Positions 8,171 through 17,186 of a stretch of DNA of 64,000 bases are shown here, piece after piece (within the stretch, counting starts at the first letter, position 1; each line of letters begins with the position of its first letter). A model generated the notes under the pieces. It worked only from the letters and a program-made list of their open reading frames with translations. It had not been told where the DNA came from and made no database searches. Source of the stretch: Pseudonocardiaceae bacterium (lineage in GTDB: Bacteria; Actinomycetota; Actinomycetes; Mycobacteriales; Pseudonocardiaceae); NCBI GenBank assembly GCA_009377865.1, contig WHTH01000005.1, positions 47,069-111,068 on the forward strand. Direction: 5' to 3'. The position numbers and the translations under genes were made by a program.

Positions 8171-9146
8171 CGGAGGTCTCCTTTTCGCTGGTCAGCTCGA
8201 AGAACACGTCCTCGAGGGCTCGCTCGTCGATGCGGATTCCGAACAGGTCGACACCGGCCGCGACGAGCATCCGGCTGATCTCCGGCGCTCGCTCCGGTGC
8301 CACCCGGACCCGCAGGGCGCCCTCGTGCTCACCGACCGCACCCGGGCCGAGCAGCCCGGCGAGGTGCTCGCGGGCCCGATCGACCGGGTCCGCGGTGACC
8401 AGCAGCCCCTGCTCGCCGCGCAGCTCCTCGACGTCGCACTCGGCGACCATCCGCCCCGCGCTGAGGATGCCGACGCGGTCGCAGATCTGCTGGACCTCGC
8501 CGAGCAGGTGGCTCGACAGCAGCACGGTCCGGTCGCCGGTGCCGAGCTCACGCACCAACCGGCGCATGTCGCGCATCCCGGCCGGATCGAGCCCGTTGGT
8601 CGGCTCGTCGAGTATCACCAGCTCCGGGTCCTTGAGCAGTGCCGCGGCGACGCCGAGCCGCTGCTTCATCCCGAGCGAGTAGGTCGCGAACCGATCCCCG
8701 GCCCGGCCGGTCAGGTCCACCGTCTCCAGCACCCGGTCCACCCGCGTCGCAGGCGCCCCGGCGTGCCGGGCGAGCACCCGTAGGTTGTTACGCCCGGACA
8801 GGTACGGGTAGCAGGCCGGCGCCTCGATCAGCGACCCGGTTCGGGCCAGCACCCGCGGGTCACCCGGCAGACCGCCGAGCACCCGCACCGAGCCGGAACT
8901 CGGGGCGATCAGTCCGGTCAGGATGCGCAGCGTCGTCGTCTTCCCCGCCCCGTTCGGGCCGAGGAAGCCATACACCTCGCCGCGCCGAACCGTGAGGTCG
9001 ACGCCGTCGACCGCGGTGATCGCGCCGTAGCGCTTGAACAGGCCCGCGACCTCGACAAGGGGTTCGCCCTTCCCGCTCACGGCGCTGGCATCCCGGCCGG
9101 CCACAGCGACCCTGGCCGACTGCGGTGGCGGATGATTCCGGCTCAT
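8160..9146 (-). CDS. ABC transporter ATP-binding protein (DrrA/CcmA type)
   Basis: A 328-residue ATPase with Walker A GPNGAGKTTT, a shortened signature SLGMKQRLGVA, Walker B LVILDEPTNGLDP and the H-loop LLSSHLLGEV. The C-terminal extension is the one found in ABC-2 exporters. I start at ATG 9146, which has GAGGAG 6-11 nt upstream; the frame is open a little further but without a ribosome site. It powers the permease encoded immediately downstream. Confidence 0.88.
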   Translation of the reverse strand: MSRNHPPPQSARVAVAGRDASAVSGKGEPLVEVAGLFKRYGAITAVDGVDLTVRRGEVYGFLGPNGAGKTTTLRILTGLIAPSSGSVRVLGGLPGDPRVLARTGSLIEAPACYPYLSGRNNLRVLARHAGAPATRVDRVLETVDLTGRAGDRFATYSLGMKQRLGVAAALLKDPELVILDEPTNGLDPAGMRDMRRLVRELGTGDRTVLLSSHLLGEVQQICDRVGILSAGRMVAECDVEELRGEQGLLVTADPVDRAREHLAGLLGPGAVGEHEGALRVRVAPERAPEISRMLVAAGVDLFGIRIDERALEDVFFELTSEKETSDVR

Positions 9147-9568
9147 CAGTTCTCCTCGTTCGACACGACGATCTCGGTGGATACGGTCGACCCGCACCGG
9201 GGTCGCCGACATCGGTCAGCTGGCCGATGCCGCGGACGATGTGTGGTTGATGTCGCCTCGCCATGACGATCGTCGCGGCGTGGCGGTCGCGGCGCGTCCG
9301 CCCGGGAGCGGCTCGTGGATTACGCCCCACGGCGCACCGTCGGGGCGGCGCCTACCGCGCCTGCCGTAGACCGCCGGGAAGACCGTCGCTGGCGACTACC
9401 GCGTCAGCGGCGGCGAACCAACGCCGCCTTGAACGTGGCCGTTTCACCGTCGAGTGTCGGGCGGCGATCTGGGCCGATCCGGTGCTCGACGTCACTTCGA
9501 TGAGTTTCGCTCGGCCGCCTCGTCTACCTCGATGAACGCAACAATTCGCGCCAGGAAGGATCATGATC
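9147..9568. other. Intergenic region, no gene seen
   Basis: About 420 bp between divergent genes. Open frames here have the composition of random GC-rich sequence and no homology I recognise. It must contain the promoters for the ABC exporter and the DoxX-like gene, but I see no convincing -10/-35 pair or repeat. Confidence 0.5.
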
Positions 9569-10018
9569 ATGTCGGTACACACGGCAGGTGCTGAAGGGAC
9601 CGGGCAGTCCGGAAAGGGATTGATGAACGTTGTCGTGTGGGTCGTCTCGATCCTGCTCGCACTCACCTTCACCGCGATCGGCGGGATGAAGGTGCTGGCG
9701 TCGGCGGTCGACCTGCAACAGGCGGCGTCCGGCGTCCCCGTCGTGCTGTTGAGGGTGGCGGGCATCGCGGAGCTACTCGGTGCGATCGGCTTGATCCTGC
9801 CCGCCGCGACCAGGATCGCGCCGATGCTGACCCCGCTGGCCGCCGCTGGGCTTACTGTCACGATGGTCGGCGCCACGATCACCAACGTCATCGTGGGTAC
9901 CTATTCGGCGCTGCCGATGACCGTCGTCCTCGGTCTGATCTGCGCACTCGTCGGCTGGGCGCGTCTCGGTCGCTACGCTGTCGCGCCACGCCGTCGGGCA
10001 GTACCGGCGGCTGCATAG
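9569..10018 (+). CDS. DoxX-like membrane protein
   Basis: A 149-residue protein with four hydrophobic helices. The arrangement FTAIGGMKVLAS, RVAGIAELLGAIGLILP, LTPLAAAGLTVTMVGA and TVVLGLICALVGWARLGR fits the DoxX-like family, which often acts in redox or stress roles. An AGGAAGGA site at 9553-9560 is 8 nt from ATG 9569 but only 2 nt from the in-frame ATG at 9563, so I prefer 9569. The gene appears single and converges on the MacB-type operon. Confidence 0.7.
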   Translation: MSVHTAGAEGTGQSGKGLMNVVVWVVSILLALTFTAIGGMKVLASAVDLQQAASGVPVVLLRVAGIAELLGAIGLILPAATRIAPMLTPLAAAGLTVTMVGATITNVIVGTYSALPMTVVLGLICALVGWARLGRYAVAPRRRAVPAAA

Positions 10019-10093
10019 GCGGGTGCCTGCATAGGAGAGCGGTTTCCCTCGGTGGCGTGACATACCCTGAGCAGGGAGGGTGGGTTGCATTGG

Positions 10094-11269
10094 TCAGCCG
10101 GCGGTGCGCAGGGCCTGCACCGGCGACAGCCGGGCGGCGCGCACGGCGGGGACGAGACCGGCGAGCGCGCCGACGACCAAGGCGACCGCGAGTCCGCCGG
10201 TGACGGCCTCGACCGGTACCACCGCCGCCACGCCACGGGTCACCGCGTATGCCGCAGTGATCGCCGCCCCTGCCCCGACGCCGGCCGCGCCACCGAGCGC
10301 GGACAACAACACCGCCTCGGCGAGGAACTGCCTGCGGACGTGCGCGCGGGTGGCGCCGAGCGCCCGGTGCAGCCCGATCTCGCCGCGCCGCTCCAGCACG
10401 CCCATCACCATCACGTTCGCCACGCCCACCCCGCCGACGAGCAGCGCCACCGCACCGAGCCCGAGCAGCAGCCCGGTGAACGCGTCCTCCGCGGCGAGCT
10501 GCGCGGCGAGCGCGTCCGACGGCCGGGACACCGCGACGTTCTCCGGGTGTTCCGGGTTGACCTGCGCGGGCAGCACGTCGCGCACGGCACCCACCTGGGA
10601 CGGGGCCGCCCGCAGGTACAGCGTGGTCGGCTCGCCGGAGAGCCCGAGGCGCGCCTGCGCGACCTCCCAGCCGACCAGCGCGGAGCGATCCAGGTCGGCG
10701 GCGAGCGGCAGCGGGTCCAGCACGCCGACAACGAGGAACCGTTGGTCGCCGAGCCACACGGTGACTCCCGGCCCGACCCCGAGACGCAGCGCCGCGATGT
10801 GCCCGAGCACCACGGTGGGGTAGCGGCCGAGCGCACCGTCGAGGAACCGGCCGGACGCGACGTGCCCGCCGAGCACGCCCAGCAGGTCCTCCCGGGCGGC
10901 CTTCACGGCGATGCCGCCGGTCTCGGCGGCATCGACCAGCTCGTTGCGCCGGACGGTGGCGTCGACGTCGGCCACCGCGGACACCGCCGTCACCGGGGCG
11001 ACCCTGCTCGCGGCGGCATCCGCGGACGCCGGCAGTACCGCGTCGCCGAGGCCGATCCCCGACCCGGCCTGCACCCGCAGCAGGTTCGTGCCCAGCGCGT
11101 CGAGCTGCGCGGCGAGCTCGGCCTGGGCGGAGCGGGAGACGCCGAGCACGGCGACCACCGCGGCCACCCCGATGGCGATGCCCAGCGCCGAGAGCACCGC
11201 CCGCAGCGGGTGGCGGCGCAGACCTGACCCGGCCAGCCCGACGAGGTCGCGGGCCGCGAGGCGGCTCAC
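10094..11269 (-). CDS. MacB/FtsX-type ABC transporter permease
   Basis: A 391-residue permease with one N-terminal helix (LRAVLSALGIAIGVAAVVAVLGVS), a large extracytoplasmic MacB-PCD-like domain, and three C-terminal helices containing GGVGVANVMVMGVLERRGEIGLHRALGATR. This is the mechanotransmission type rather than a channel. Its GTG overlaps the ATPase stop (GTGA). It is the last gene of a minus-strand operon that starts with a two-component system. Confidence 0.88.
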   Translation of the reverse strand: MSRLAARDLVGLAGSGLRRHPLRAVLSALGIAIGVAAVVAVLGVSRSAQAELAAQLDALGTNLLRVQAGSGIGLGDAVLPASADAAASRVAPVTAVSAVADVDATVRRNELVDAAETGGIAVKAAREDLLGVLGGHVASGRFLDGALGRYPTVVLGHIAALRLGVGPGVTVWLGDQRFLVVGVLDPLPLAADLDRSALVGWEVAQARLGLSGEPTTLYLRAAPSQVGAVRDVLPAQVNPEHPENVAVSRPSDALAAQLAAEDAFTGLLLGLGAVALLVGGVGVANVMVMGVLERRGEIGLHRALGATRAHVRRQFLAEAVLLSALGGAAGVGAGAAITAAYAVTRGVAAVVPVEAVTGGLAVALVVGALAGLVPAVRAARLSPVQALRTAG

Positions 11270-11949
11270 CGCTGCCCCGCCGCGACGTCCGCGACGACGC
11301 GGCCGTCGCGCAGCTCGACCCGCCGCGGCATCGTCGCGGCCACCTCCCGGTCGTGGGTGATCACGACGACGGTGGTCCCCTCGGCGCGCAGCGCGGTGAG
11401 CAGGGCCAGCACATCTGCTCCCGCGGCGCTGTCCAGGTTGCCGGTGGGCTCGTCGGCGAGGAGCAGCGCGGGACGGGCCAGCACGGCGCGGGCGATCGCG
11501 ACCCGTTGCCGCTCCCCGCCGGAGAGGGCCGACGGCGGGTGCCCCAGCCGGTCGCCGAGGCCGAGGTCGCGGAGCAGGTCCGCCGCCCGGCGGCGCCGCT
11601 CCCGTCCCGGCAGGCCCGAGTACAGCAGCCCGGTCGCGACGTTTCCGACGGCGTCGAGCCCGTCGAGCAGGTGGAAGGACTGGAACACGAACCCGATCCA
11701 CCCGGCGCGCAGCGCGGCCAGCGCGGGGTCCCCCAGCCGCCCGGCGCCGACACCGTCGAGCAGCACCTCCCCACTGCTGGGACGGTCGAGCGTGCCCATG
11801 AGGTTCAGCAGCGTCGACTTGCCCGACCCGGACGGGCCGACCACCGCCACCAGCTCCCCCGCACCCAGCTCGAGGTCGACGTCACGGAGCACGTGGAGCG
11901 GGCCGTAGCGCTTGCCCACCCCGCGCAGCTGCACCACCGGCGGGCTCAT
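11266..11949 (-). CDS. MacB/LolD-type ABC transporter ATPase
   Basis: A 227-residue ATPase with Walker A GPSGSGKSTLLN, the FQSFHLL Q-loop, signature LSGGERQRVAIARA, Walker B LLLADEPTGNLD and H-loop VITHD. The PTGNLDS form is typical of MacB/LolD/FtsE ATPases. ATG 11949 overlaps the stop of the upstream membrane-fusion gene by 4 bp. Confidence 0.92.
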   Translation of the reverse strand: MSPPVVQLRGVGKRYGPLHVLRDVDLELGAGELVAVVGPSGSGKSTLLNLMGTLDRPSSGEVLLDGVGAGRLGDPALAALRAGWIGFVFQSFHLLDGLDAVGNVATGLLYSGLPGRERRRRAADLLRDLGLGDRLGHPPSALSGGERQRVAIARAVLARPALLLADEPTGNLDSAAGADVLALLTALRAEGTTVVVITHDREVAATMPRRVELRDGRVVADVAAGQR

Positions 11950-12992
11950 GACGGCACCACCACCTCGGTGCCCGCCGCGAGCCCGGATCCGGACACCTCG
12001 ACCCTGCCACCGGCGTACGCGCCGACCTCCACCGCGACCAGGCGCGTGCCGGTACCGGCAGGCAGCTGCACCGCGTAGCCTCCCTCGGCGAGCGCCAGCA
12101 GTGCCGTCACCGGCACGCTGAGCACGTCGCGCACCACCCGGGCCGTGAGGTCGACGCTCACCGGCGCGCCGACGGCGTCGCCCGCGGCGGCGGGGTCGGC
12201 AAGGGTCAGCGTCAGGGGGACGACGGTGCCGCCCTCGCCGTCCGCAGTCGCCGCCCCGACGGAGCTGATCGTCGCGTCCACCCGGCTGCCGTCGGGCAGG
12301 GTGACGGCCGCGGCGGCACCGGCGAGCTCGACGTCGGCGGCCCGGGCTGCCGGTACGTCCGCGCTGACGATCCGCTCGGTGGAAGTGGCGGCGTAGAGCG
12401 GCGCACCCGGGCCGACCCGGTCGCCGACGGCGGCCTGGTGCGCCCCGACGCGGACCGCGCCGGGGAGCACGACGAACTGCTCCGCGCCGACGCGGCCGGT
12501 CTCGGCGATCCCCAGCCGCTCCTGCAGCTCCGCCACGGCGGATGCGGTGGCCGACGAGAAGTGCTCGTTCACCCGCAGCCCGTCGCCCACCCCGAGCCCG
12601 ACCAGGGCCTGCTCCAGCTGCCGCACGTCCGGCCCGTCGGCCACCCCGGTGGCGAGCTCGCGCCACAACGGGATGTCCCCGGCGAGGAGCGTGACGGGCT
12701 CGGCGTCCACCGCGTACAACGCCTCCCCCGGCTGGACCACGGAGTTCTCGGCGGGCAGCGCCGTGACCGTGCCGTCCACAGTGGATCCCACGGTCCGAGC
12801 ACCGGCGAACCCGAGGGTGCCGGTGACCCGCTCGGTCTGTACCAGGTCCCCGCGCGTCACGGCGGCGGTGGCAGGCGGCGCAGCGGCCTGCGCCGCGTCG
12901 GGATCCGCGGACCGCGCGGCGGCCAGGCCGGCCCCGCCCGCGGCGACCAGCGCCACGGCCGAACCCGCGACCAGGAGCGTGCGGCGCTTCAC
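11946..12992 (-). CDS. Membrane-fusion (HlyD/MacA-like) protein with peptidoglycan-binding domain
   Basis: A 348-residue protein with an N-terminal membrane anchor (residues 5-27). The MacA-like part includes GTLGFAGARTVGSTVDGTVTALPAENSVVQPGEALYAVD. A peptidoglycan-binding-1-type domain is inserted near 117-160 (RQLEQALVGLGVGDGLRVNEHFSSATASAVAELQERLG). The C-terminal beta-barrel part follows. This insertion is common in Gram-positive adaptors and should bring the exporter to the wall. GTG 12992 overlaps the upstream lipoprotein stop. Confidence 0.82.
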   Translation of the reverse strand: MKRRTLLVAGSAVALVAAGGAGLAAARSADPDAAQAAAPPATAAVTRGDLVQTERVTGTLGFAGARTVGSTVDGTVTALPAENSVVQPGEALYAVDAEPVTLLAGDIPLWRELATGVADGPDVRQLEQALVGLGVGDGLRVNEHFSSATASAVAELQERLGIAETGRVGAEQFVVLPGAVRVGAHQAAVGDRVGPGAPLYAATSTERIVSADVPAARAADVELAGAAAAVTLPDGSRVDATISSVGAATADGEGGTVVPLTLTLADPAAAGDAVGAPVSVDLTARVVRDVLSVPVTALLALAEGGYAVQLPAGTGTRLVAVEVGAYAGGRVEVSGSGLAAGTEVVVPS

Positions 12993-13555
12993 CGGTCACC
13001 CCCGCCGGACCGCGCCTGCCCGAGATGGTGGTGGCACACGTCGTCCGCTGCGCGGAAGGCCGGGTCGTCCAGGTTCACCCCGGAGTCGTCGGGCCCGACG
13101 TGGAAGCCACCTTCATCGGAGGTGAAGTCCGGGTCAGGGAAGTCCGGTACCCCGTTGTCCCGCATGCAGCGCGCGTAGGCCAGCGCGGCGTCCTGCAGCC
13201 GGGCCTCGTCCTCCTCGGACAGGTCCGGGGTGGGCAGGATGTCGTCGCAGGCCTCCAGGGCGGCCTCCAGCGCCGGTGCCTGGGCCGGGTCGATCGGACC
13301 GCCGGCCCCGACGCCCGCCTCTATCCGCACCCGGCCGTCGGCGTCCACCTCCGGGTCGGGGAAGTCCGGCACGCCGTTTTCCCGCATGCAGCGGCCGTAG
13401 GCGAGTGCGGCGTCGGCGGGGTCCTGCGGTGCGGCGGAGGTGGGCGCCGCGGACGCGTCGCCGGACACGCTCGCGACACCCGGGTCGGAGCCGGTGCCGC
13501 AGCCGGCGAGGAGCAGCAGCCCGGCCAGTGCCGGGGCGGCGAGGGTGGTGCGCAC
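12989..13555 (-). CDS. Lipoprotein with duplicated CMR(E/D)NGVPDFPDP motif
   Basis: A 188-residue secreted lipoprotein. The lipobox LLLAGC places the modified cysteine at residue 19. Two copies of a ~16-residue block, Y(G/A)RCMR(E/D)NGVPDFPDP at about 53-68 and 127-142, show an internal duplication. Each carries one Cys, which could bind metal or form a disulfide. The GTG at 13555 has GGAGG upstream. It lies between a sensor kinase and the exporter genes it overlaps, so it may be an accessory or sensing subunit of the exporter. Its biochemical function is unknown. Confidence 0.75.
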   Translation of the reverse strand: MRTTLAAPALAGLLLLAGCGTGSDPGVASVSGDASAAPTSAAPQDPADAALAYGRCMRENGVPDFPDPEVDADGRVRIEAGVGAGGPIDPAQAPALEAALEACDDILPTPDLSEEDEARLQDAALAYARCMRDNGVPDFPDPDFTSDEGGFHVGPDDSGVNLDDPAFRAADDVCHHHLGQARSGGGDR

Positions 13556-13628
13556 GATCGGCCTCCCTGTCGTGGTTGGACGTGCCCACGAGGCTGGGGC
13601 GGCCGGATGAGAGCGGCCACAGGCCGGG

Positions 13629-14981
13629 TTAAGGATCGGGTGAGAGCGGCACGGTGAGGACGAACTCGCCGCCGCCGCCGTCGGCGTCGGCGACAGTGAC
13701 GCTGCCGCCGTGCAGCGCGGCGGCCTGCGTGACGATCGCGAGGCCCAGTCCCGATCCGGTGCCGTGCCGGGAGGACGGCGAGCGGTAGAAGCGGTCGAAG
13801 ACCCGGTCGCGTTCCTCGACGGGCACACCGGGGCCGGAGTCAGTGACGGTGACGCGGGCGGCGCCGTCGTCGCGGTCCAGCCGCACCCGCACCCGCCCGC
13901 CCGCCGGGCTCGCCTGCACCGCGTTGCGCACCAGGTTCGCCACCGCCCGCTCCAGAGTCGCGGGGCGGGCCGCCAGCCGCCCGCCGTCGCCGGCGACGTC
14001 GACGGTGACGTCGGGGCGGACCAGCCGGGTGCGGGCCACCGCGGCGTCGACCACGGCGCGCAGCCCGACCGTGGTGGGCTGCTCCGGCTCGGCGTCGCCG
14101 CGGGCGAGGTCGACGAGCTCGGAGACCAGCCGGGACAGCGCCTCGGCCTCGGCCTCCAGGTCGGCGAGCAGCGCGGCCCGGTCGGCCGGGTCGAGGTCGC
14201 GGTCGGCGGCCCGCTCGGCACGCAGCAGCAGCCCGATGTTGGTGCGCAGCGCGGTGAGCGGGGTACGCAGTTCGTGGCTCGCATCCTCGACGAGGCTGCG
14301 CTGCTGCTCGCGGGCATGCGCCAGGGCGTCGAGCATCCCGTTGACGCTGCGGGCCAGCCGGGCCACCTCGTCCCGGCCGTGCACCGGGATCCGGCGATCC
14401 AGGGACGAGGTGGCGGCGACCCGCTCGGTCGCCGCGGTGACCCAGTCCACCGGCCGCAGCCCGGCGCAGCTCACCGCCGTACCGAGCAGCGCCGCGGCGC
14501 CCACCCCACCGAGCCCGACCAGGCCCAGCCCCCACGCGAGGCGTCCCAGCGTGGCGTCGACGTCGGCGAGCGGGCGGGCGACCTGCACCACCAGCCCGTC
14601 CGGCGCGGGGACGGACAGCATCCGGTAGCGGGCGCCGGCCACCTCGACGGTGCGCAGGGTCTGCTCGCCCCTGCCGGCCAGCAGGGCGCGCTCGTCCGCG
14701 CCGACCGGCAGCGACACGGGGGTCTGCGCCGGCCCGATCACCCCCTCGGGGCCGACCAGCTGGACACTGACGGGGACAGCGGCGAGCAGGTTCGGTCCGG
14801 GTGGAGGCGTGCCCGCGACCTCGACCCGCAGCGCCTGCGGCGCGATCCGCTCCTGCAGCTGGATGTCCACCTGACTCATTAGCGCGCTGCGCGTCATCGC
14901 GTACCCCAGGGCGGAGCCGATCACCACCACCAGCGCCACCGCCGACGCCGTGAGCAGGCCGAGCCGCAGCCGCAGCGTCAC
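13629..14981 (-). CDS. Sensor histidine kinase (MprB-like)
   Basis: A 450-residue membrane kinase. Helices near residues 10-30 and 150-172 flank an extracytoplasmic sensor, followed by a HAMP linker, the phosphoacceptor His236 in [15 protein letters not shown], an N box ([10 protein letters not shown]) and G boxes ([18 protein letters not shown]). The GTG at 14981 overlaps the response-regulator stop. It would phosphorylate the regulator encoded just upstream, which here is frameshifted, and could respond to envelope stress handled by the exporter downstream. Confidence 0.9.
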   Translation of the reverse strand: MTLRLRLGLLTASAVALVVVIGSALGYAMTRSALMSQVDIQLQERIAPQALRVEVAGTPPPGPNLLAAVPVSVQLVGPEGVIGPAQTPVSLPVGADERALLAGRGEQTLRTVEVAGARYRMLSVPAPDGLVVQVARPLADVDATLGRLAWGLGLVGLGGVGAAALLGTAVSCAGLRPVDWVTAATERVAATSSLDRRIPVHGRDEVARLARSVNGMLDALAHAREQQRSLVEDASHELRTPLTALRTNIGLLLRAERAADRDLDPADRAALLADLEAEAEALSRLVSELVDLARGDAEPEQPTTVGLRAVVDAAVARTRLVRPDVTVDVAGDGGRLAARPATLERAVANLVRNAVQASPAGGRVRVRLDRDDGAARVTVTDSGPGVPVEERDRVFDRFYRSPSSRHGTGSGLGLAIVTQAAALHGGSVTVADADGGGGEFVLTVPLSPDP

Positions 14982-15653
14982 CGGTCGTCTCGCAGCACGT
15001 AGCCGACACCGCGGACGGTGTGCAGCAGCCGTGGCTCGCCGCCGCACTCCAGCTTCCGGCGCAGGTAGCCGACGTAGACGTCCAGGCTGTTCGACCCGGC
15101 TCCCGGGTTCCAGCCCCAGACGGCCTCGTAGAGCTGCGTGCGGGTGAGCACCTGCCGGGGGTGCCGCAGCAGCACCTCCAGCAGCGCGAACTCGGTCCGG
15201 GTCAAGTCGACGCGTCGCGCCGCGCGGTGCACGTCGCGGCTGGCCGGGTCGAGGACGAGGTCGGCCAGCTCCAGCACCGGCCCGCCGCCGGGTTCCGCGG
15301 CGGCCCGGCGGCGCCCGCAGCCGGGCGAGCAGCTCCTCCAGCGCGAACGGCTTGGGCAGGTAGTCGTCCGCGCCCGCGTCGAGCCCGGCCACCCGGTCCG
15401 CGACGGCGTCGCGGGCGGTCAGCACGAGCACCGGCACGGTGTCGCCGTCCGCGCGCAGCTGCCGGCACGTCGCGAGGCCGTCCAGCCGGGGCATCACCAC
15501 GTCGAGCACGACCGCGTCCGGGCGGGAGCGCGACAGCACCTCCAGCGCTGCGACCCCGTCGGCCGCGGTCTCGACCTGGTAGCCCTCGAAACGCAGGCTG
15601 CGGGCCAGCGAGCCTCGCACCGCGGGTTCGTCGTCGACCACCAGTACGCGCAC
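14978..15653 (-). pseudogene. OmpR/MprA-family response regulator, frameshifted in the linker
   Basis: The receiver domain is complete from GTG 15653: acidic pocket VVDDEP, phospho-Asp51 in [12 protein letters not shown], and the lysine in [13 protein letters not shown]. After LLARLRAP, near 15311-15325, the frame is lost. The next frame resumes [35 protein letters not shown] and the winged-helix domain ending [12 protein letters not shown], then overlaps the kinase GTG. The break lies in the inter-domain linker within a GC-rich tract, so an assembly error is possible. Otherwise the kinase has no intact partner here. Confidence 0.8.
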
Positions 15654-15671
15654 CCCGCCAGTGTGCGCGCT

Positions 15672-15691
15672 GATCGTAAGAGGATCGTGAG
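15672..15691 (-). promoter_or_regulatory. Tandem repeat resembling an OmpR-family operator
   Basis: GATCGTAAG and GATCGTGAG occur 11 bp apart, about 20 bp upstream of the response-regulator start. Direct repeats spaced one helical turn apart are the classical binding sites of OmpR/PhoB-type dimers, so this could be an autoregulatory site. Confidence 0.45.
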
Positions 15692-15797
15692 AAGTGGAGA
15701 CACGAGCCGGTCCGGCGCCACCCGGCGGACGTAGCGGCCCGCCAGCCCCACCCGCCCATTGACGAGAGCCAGCCGTCGGCCCCTTCATGGCGGGCTG

Positions 15798-15826
15798 TTG
15801 CGATCAGCCAACACTGCTTGTAGCAT
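15798..15826 (+). promoter_or_regulatory. Leaderless promoter of the HicA-like operon
   Basis: TTGCGA (15798-15803) and TAGCAT (15821-15826) are separated by exactly 17 nt. The ATG of the next gene lies 6 nt after the -10, so the transcript probably begins at the start codon. Confidence 0.6.
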
Positions 15827-15831
15827 GCGAC

Positions 15832-16059
15832 ATGGTCAGTAGGGGGAGACACCCGAAACTTGATGTCGCTAACGCCATCGAAGCCATCGAGGCACGCGGG
15901 CTGCTCGTAACGGAGGATCATCGGAAACACCGGTGGGGATAGTTGGCTTGCCGCACCTGTGGTGACCGGATTGCTATCTGGTCAACCCCGCGAAACACCG
16001 GCAACGAAGCCAAACGGATCATTCGTTTCGGACGTCGCCACCAGCACGAAGGGAGCTGA
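15832..16059 (+). pseudogene. HicA-like small protein interrupted by an in-frame TAG
   Basis: The first 36 codons read MVSRGRHPKLDVANAIEAIEARGLLVTEDHRKHRWG and then meet TAG at 15940-15942. The same frame continues LACRTCGDRIAIWSTPRNTGNEAKRI and ends at TGA 16057-16059, one base before the next ATG. The two halves together look like the small, basic HicA-like proteins that pair with the downstream gene, with a conserved CxxC segment. The stop is therefore probably a nonsense mutation, unless it is read through. As it stands only a 36-residue peptide would be made. Confidence 0.6.
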
Positions 16060-16060
16060 C

Positions 16061-16588
16061 ATGCAGACGTGGAGCTTCCAACTGGTCCTCAACCGAGCGC
16101 CCAGTGACGAGGAGGTCGACCAGCTGTACGAGGCCGGACTCGACGACTGCAGCGTGATCGTCGGTGGCGCTGGCCAGACGAGCTACATCGACTGTGACCG
16201 AGTCGCCGACACGCTACTTGACGCGGTGATCTCGGTGGCCGCCCACGTCCGCACGGTGCCGGGGCTGCGAGCGATCGGTGCCGGATCCGACGACTCGGTG
16301 ACCCTGCGCGATGCCGCTCAGCGTCTCGGGCGCAGCGCGGAGAGCATGCGCCTCCTCGCAGACGGAAAGCGCGGTCCAGGTGGGTTTCCGGTGCCAGTCG
16401 TCAGTACCGGGAATGTGCGGATCTTCTCGTGGGCCGACATCGTCGGGTGGATGCGGCACCAGCTCGGGGTAGCAGTGCCGGACGTGGAATCTGACCTGGT
16501 GCTCGCCGGTGAGGCGTTGCGCGTGCGGGATCGCGCTGAGCGGATGGACGAGGCGCACCTAGCCGCTGTACGCCGACTCGTCGCCTGA
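16061..16588 (+). CDS. Predicted antitoxin-like DNA-binding partner of the HicA-like gene
   Basis: A 175-residue protein. The first half (WSFQLVLNRAPSDEEVDQLYEAGLDDCSV) forms a small alpha/beta domain. The middle (VTLRDAAQRLGRSAESMRLLADGKRG) is a MerR/excisionase-type helix-turn-helix. It starts one base after the upstream gene and would be co-transcribed. Pairing of a small basic protein with a larger DNA-binding one suggests a toxin-antitoxin module, with this gene as the surviving antitoxin. I do not know an experimental precedent for this exact pair. Confidence 0.55.
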   Translation: MQTWSFQLVLNRAPSDEEVDQLYEAGLDDCSVIVGGAGQTSYIDCDRVADTLLDAVISVAAHVRTVPGLRAIGAGSDDSVTLRDAAQRLGRSAESMRLLADGKRGPGGFPVPVVSTGNVRIFSWADIVGWMRHQLGVAVPDVESDLVLAGEALRVRDRAERMDEAHLAAVRRLVA

Positions 16589-16655
16589 GAAGCCGGCCTG
16601 CAGCGGCGTGGCGCACTCGACGTCGCGTCTCGCCCGGGGCAGGCAGGATGGACTC

Positions 16656-16730
16656 GTGATCCCGTTCGATGAGATCGGTTCCCGTTACGACGAGGCGTTC
16701 ACCAGCCGTGGGGCCGAATTCGCAAGCGCC
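16656..16730 (+). pseudogene. Possible methyltransferase N-terminal remnant
   Basis: From the GTG at 16656 the frame reads VIPFDEIGSRYDEAFTSRGAEFAS, which resembles the start of small SAM-dependent methyltransferases. It then loses all similarity. Only about 25 codons remain, so this is a weak call. Confidence 0.25.
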
Positions 16731-16796
16731 CAGCCGCCCGTCGGGACACATGATGAGCGTTGTACCACGCGACCGCAGTCGTGCGAGGCTGTCGCC

Positions 16797-17186
16797 ATGG
16801 ATCAGCGCATCAGCCTGGTGACCCTCGGCGTGGGCGATCTCGCCCGCGCCCGTGAATTCTATGAGGCGCTCGGCTGGGCCGGTGCGCAGCAACCTGACGA
16901 CGAGGTCTGCTTCTTTCAGGCTGGCGGAATGGTGTTTGGCCTGTGGACCGCGCTTGGTGGCCACGGCGCGCCGGGCATCGAGCTCGCCCACAACGTCCGC
17001 TCGCCCGAAGAGGTCGGCGAGGTGTTGACGGAGGCACTGCGCGCCGGCGGGACGATTGTGCGCCCGGCGGGCCAAGCGGAGTGGGGCGGCACTTCCGGTG
17101 CCTTCGCCGACCCTGACGGCTACGTGTGGGAGGTCGCCCACAACCCCGGTTGGACGGTGGGCGAGGACGGGGCTGTCCGTATCTGA
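16797..17186 (+). CDS. VOC (glyoxalase/bleomycin-resistance fold) protein
   Basis: A 129-residue single VOC domain with the two beta-alpha-beta-beta-beta units: ISLVTLGVGDLARAREFYEALGW at the start and SGAFADPDGYVWEVAHNPGW at the end. The metal-site glutamate is in YVWEVAHN. Members are dioxygenases, isomerases or drug-binding proteins, so the substrate cannot be given. I start at ATG 16797 because domain homology begins there; the in-frame sequence upstream is unrelated. Confidence 0.8.
   Translation: MDQRISLVTLGVGDLARAREFYEALGWAGAQQPDDEVCFFQAGGMVFGLWTALGGHGAPGIELAHNVRSPEEVGEVLTEALRAGGTIVRPAGQAEWGGTSGAFADPDGYVWEVAHNPGWTVGEDGAVRI

Noticed and set aside
10070..10081. CCCTGAGCAGGG as a terminator between the DoxX-like gene and the MacB-type operon
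   Set aside because: The stem is only 5 bp with a 2-nt loop, too weak to call.
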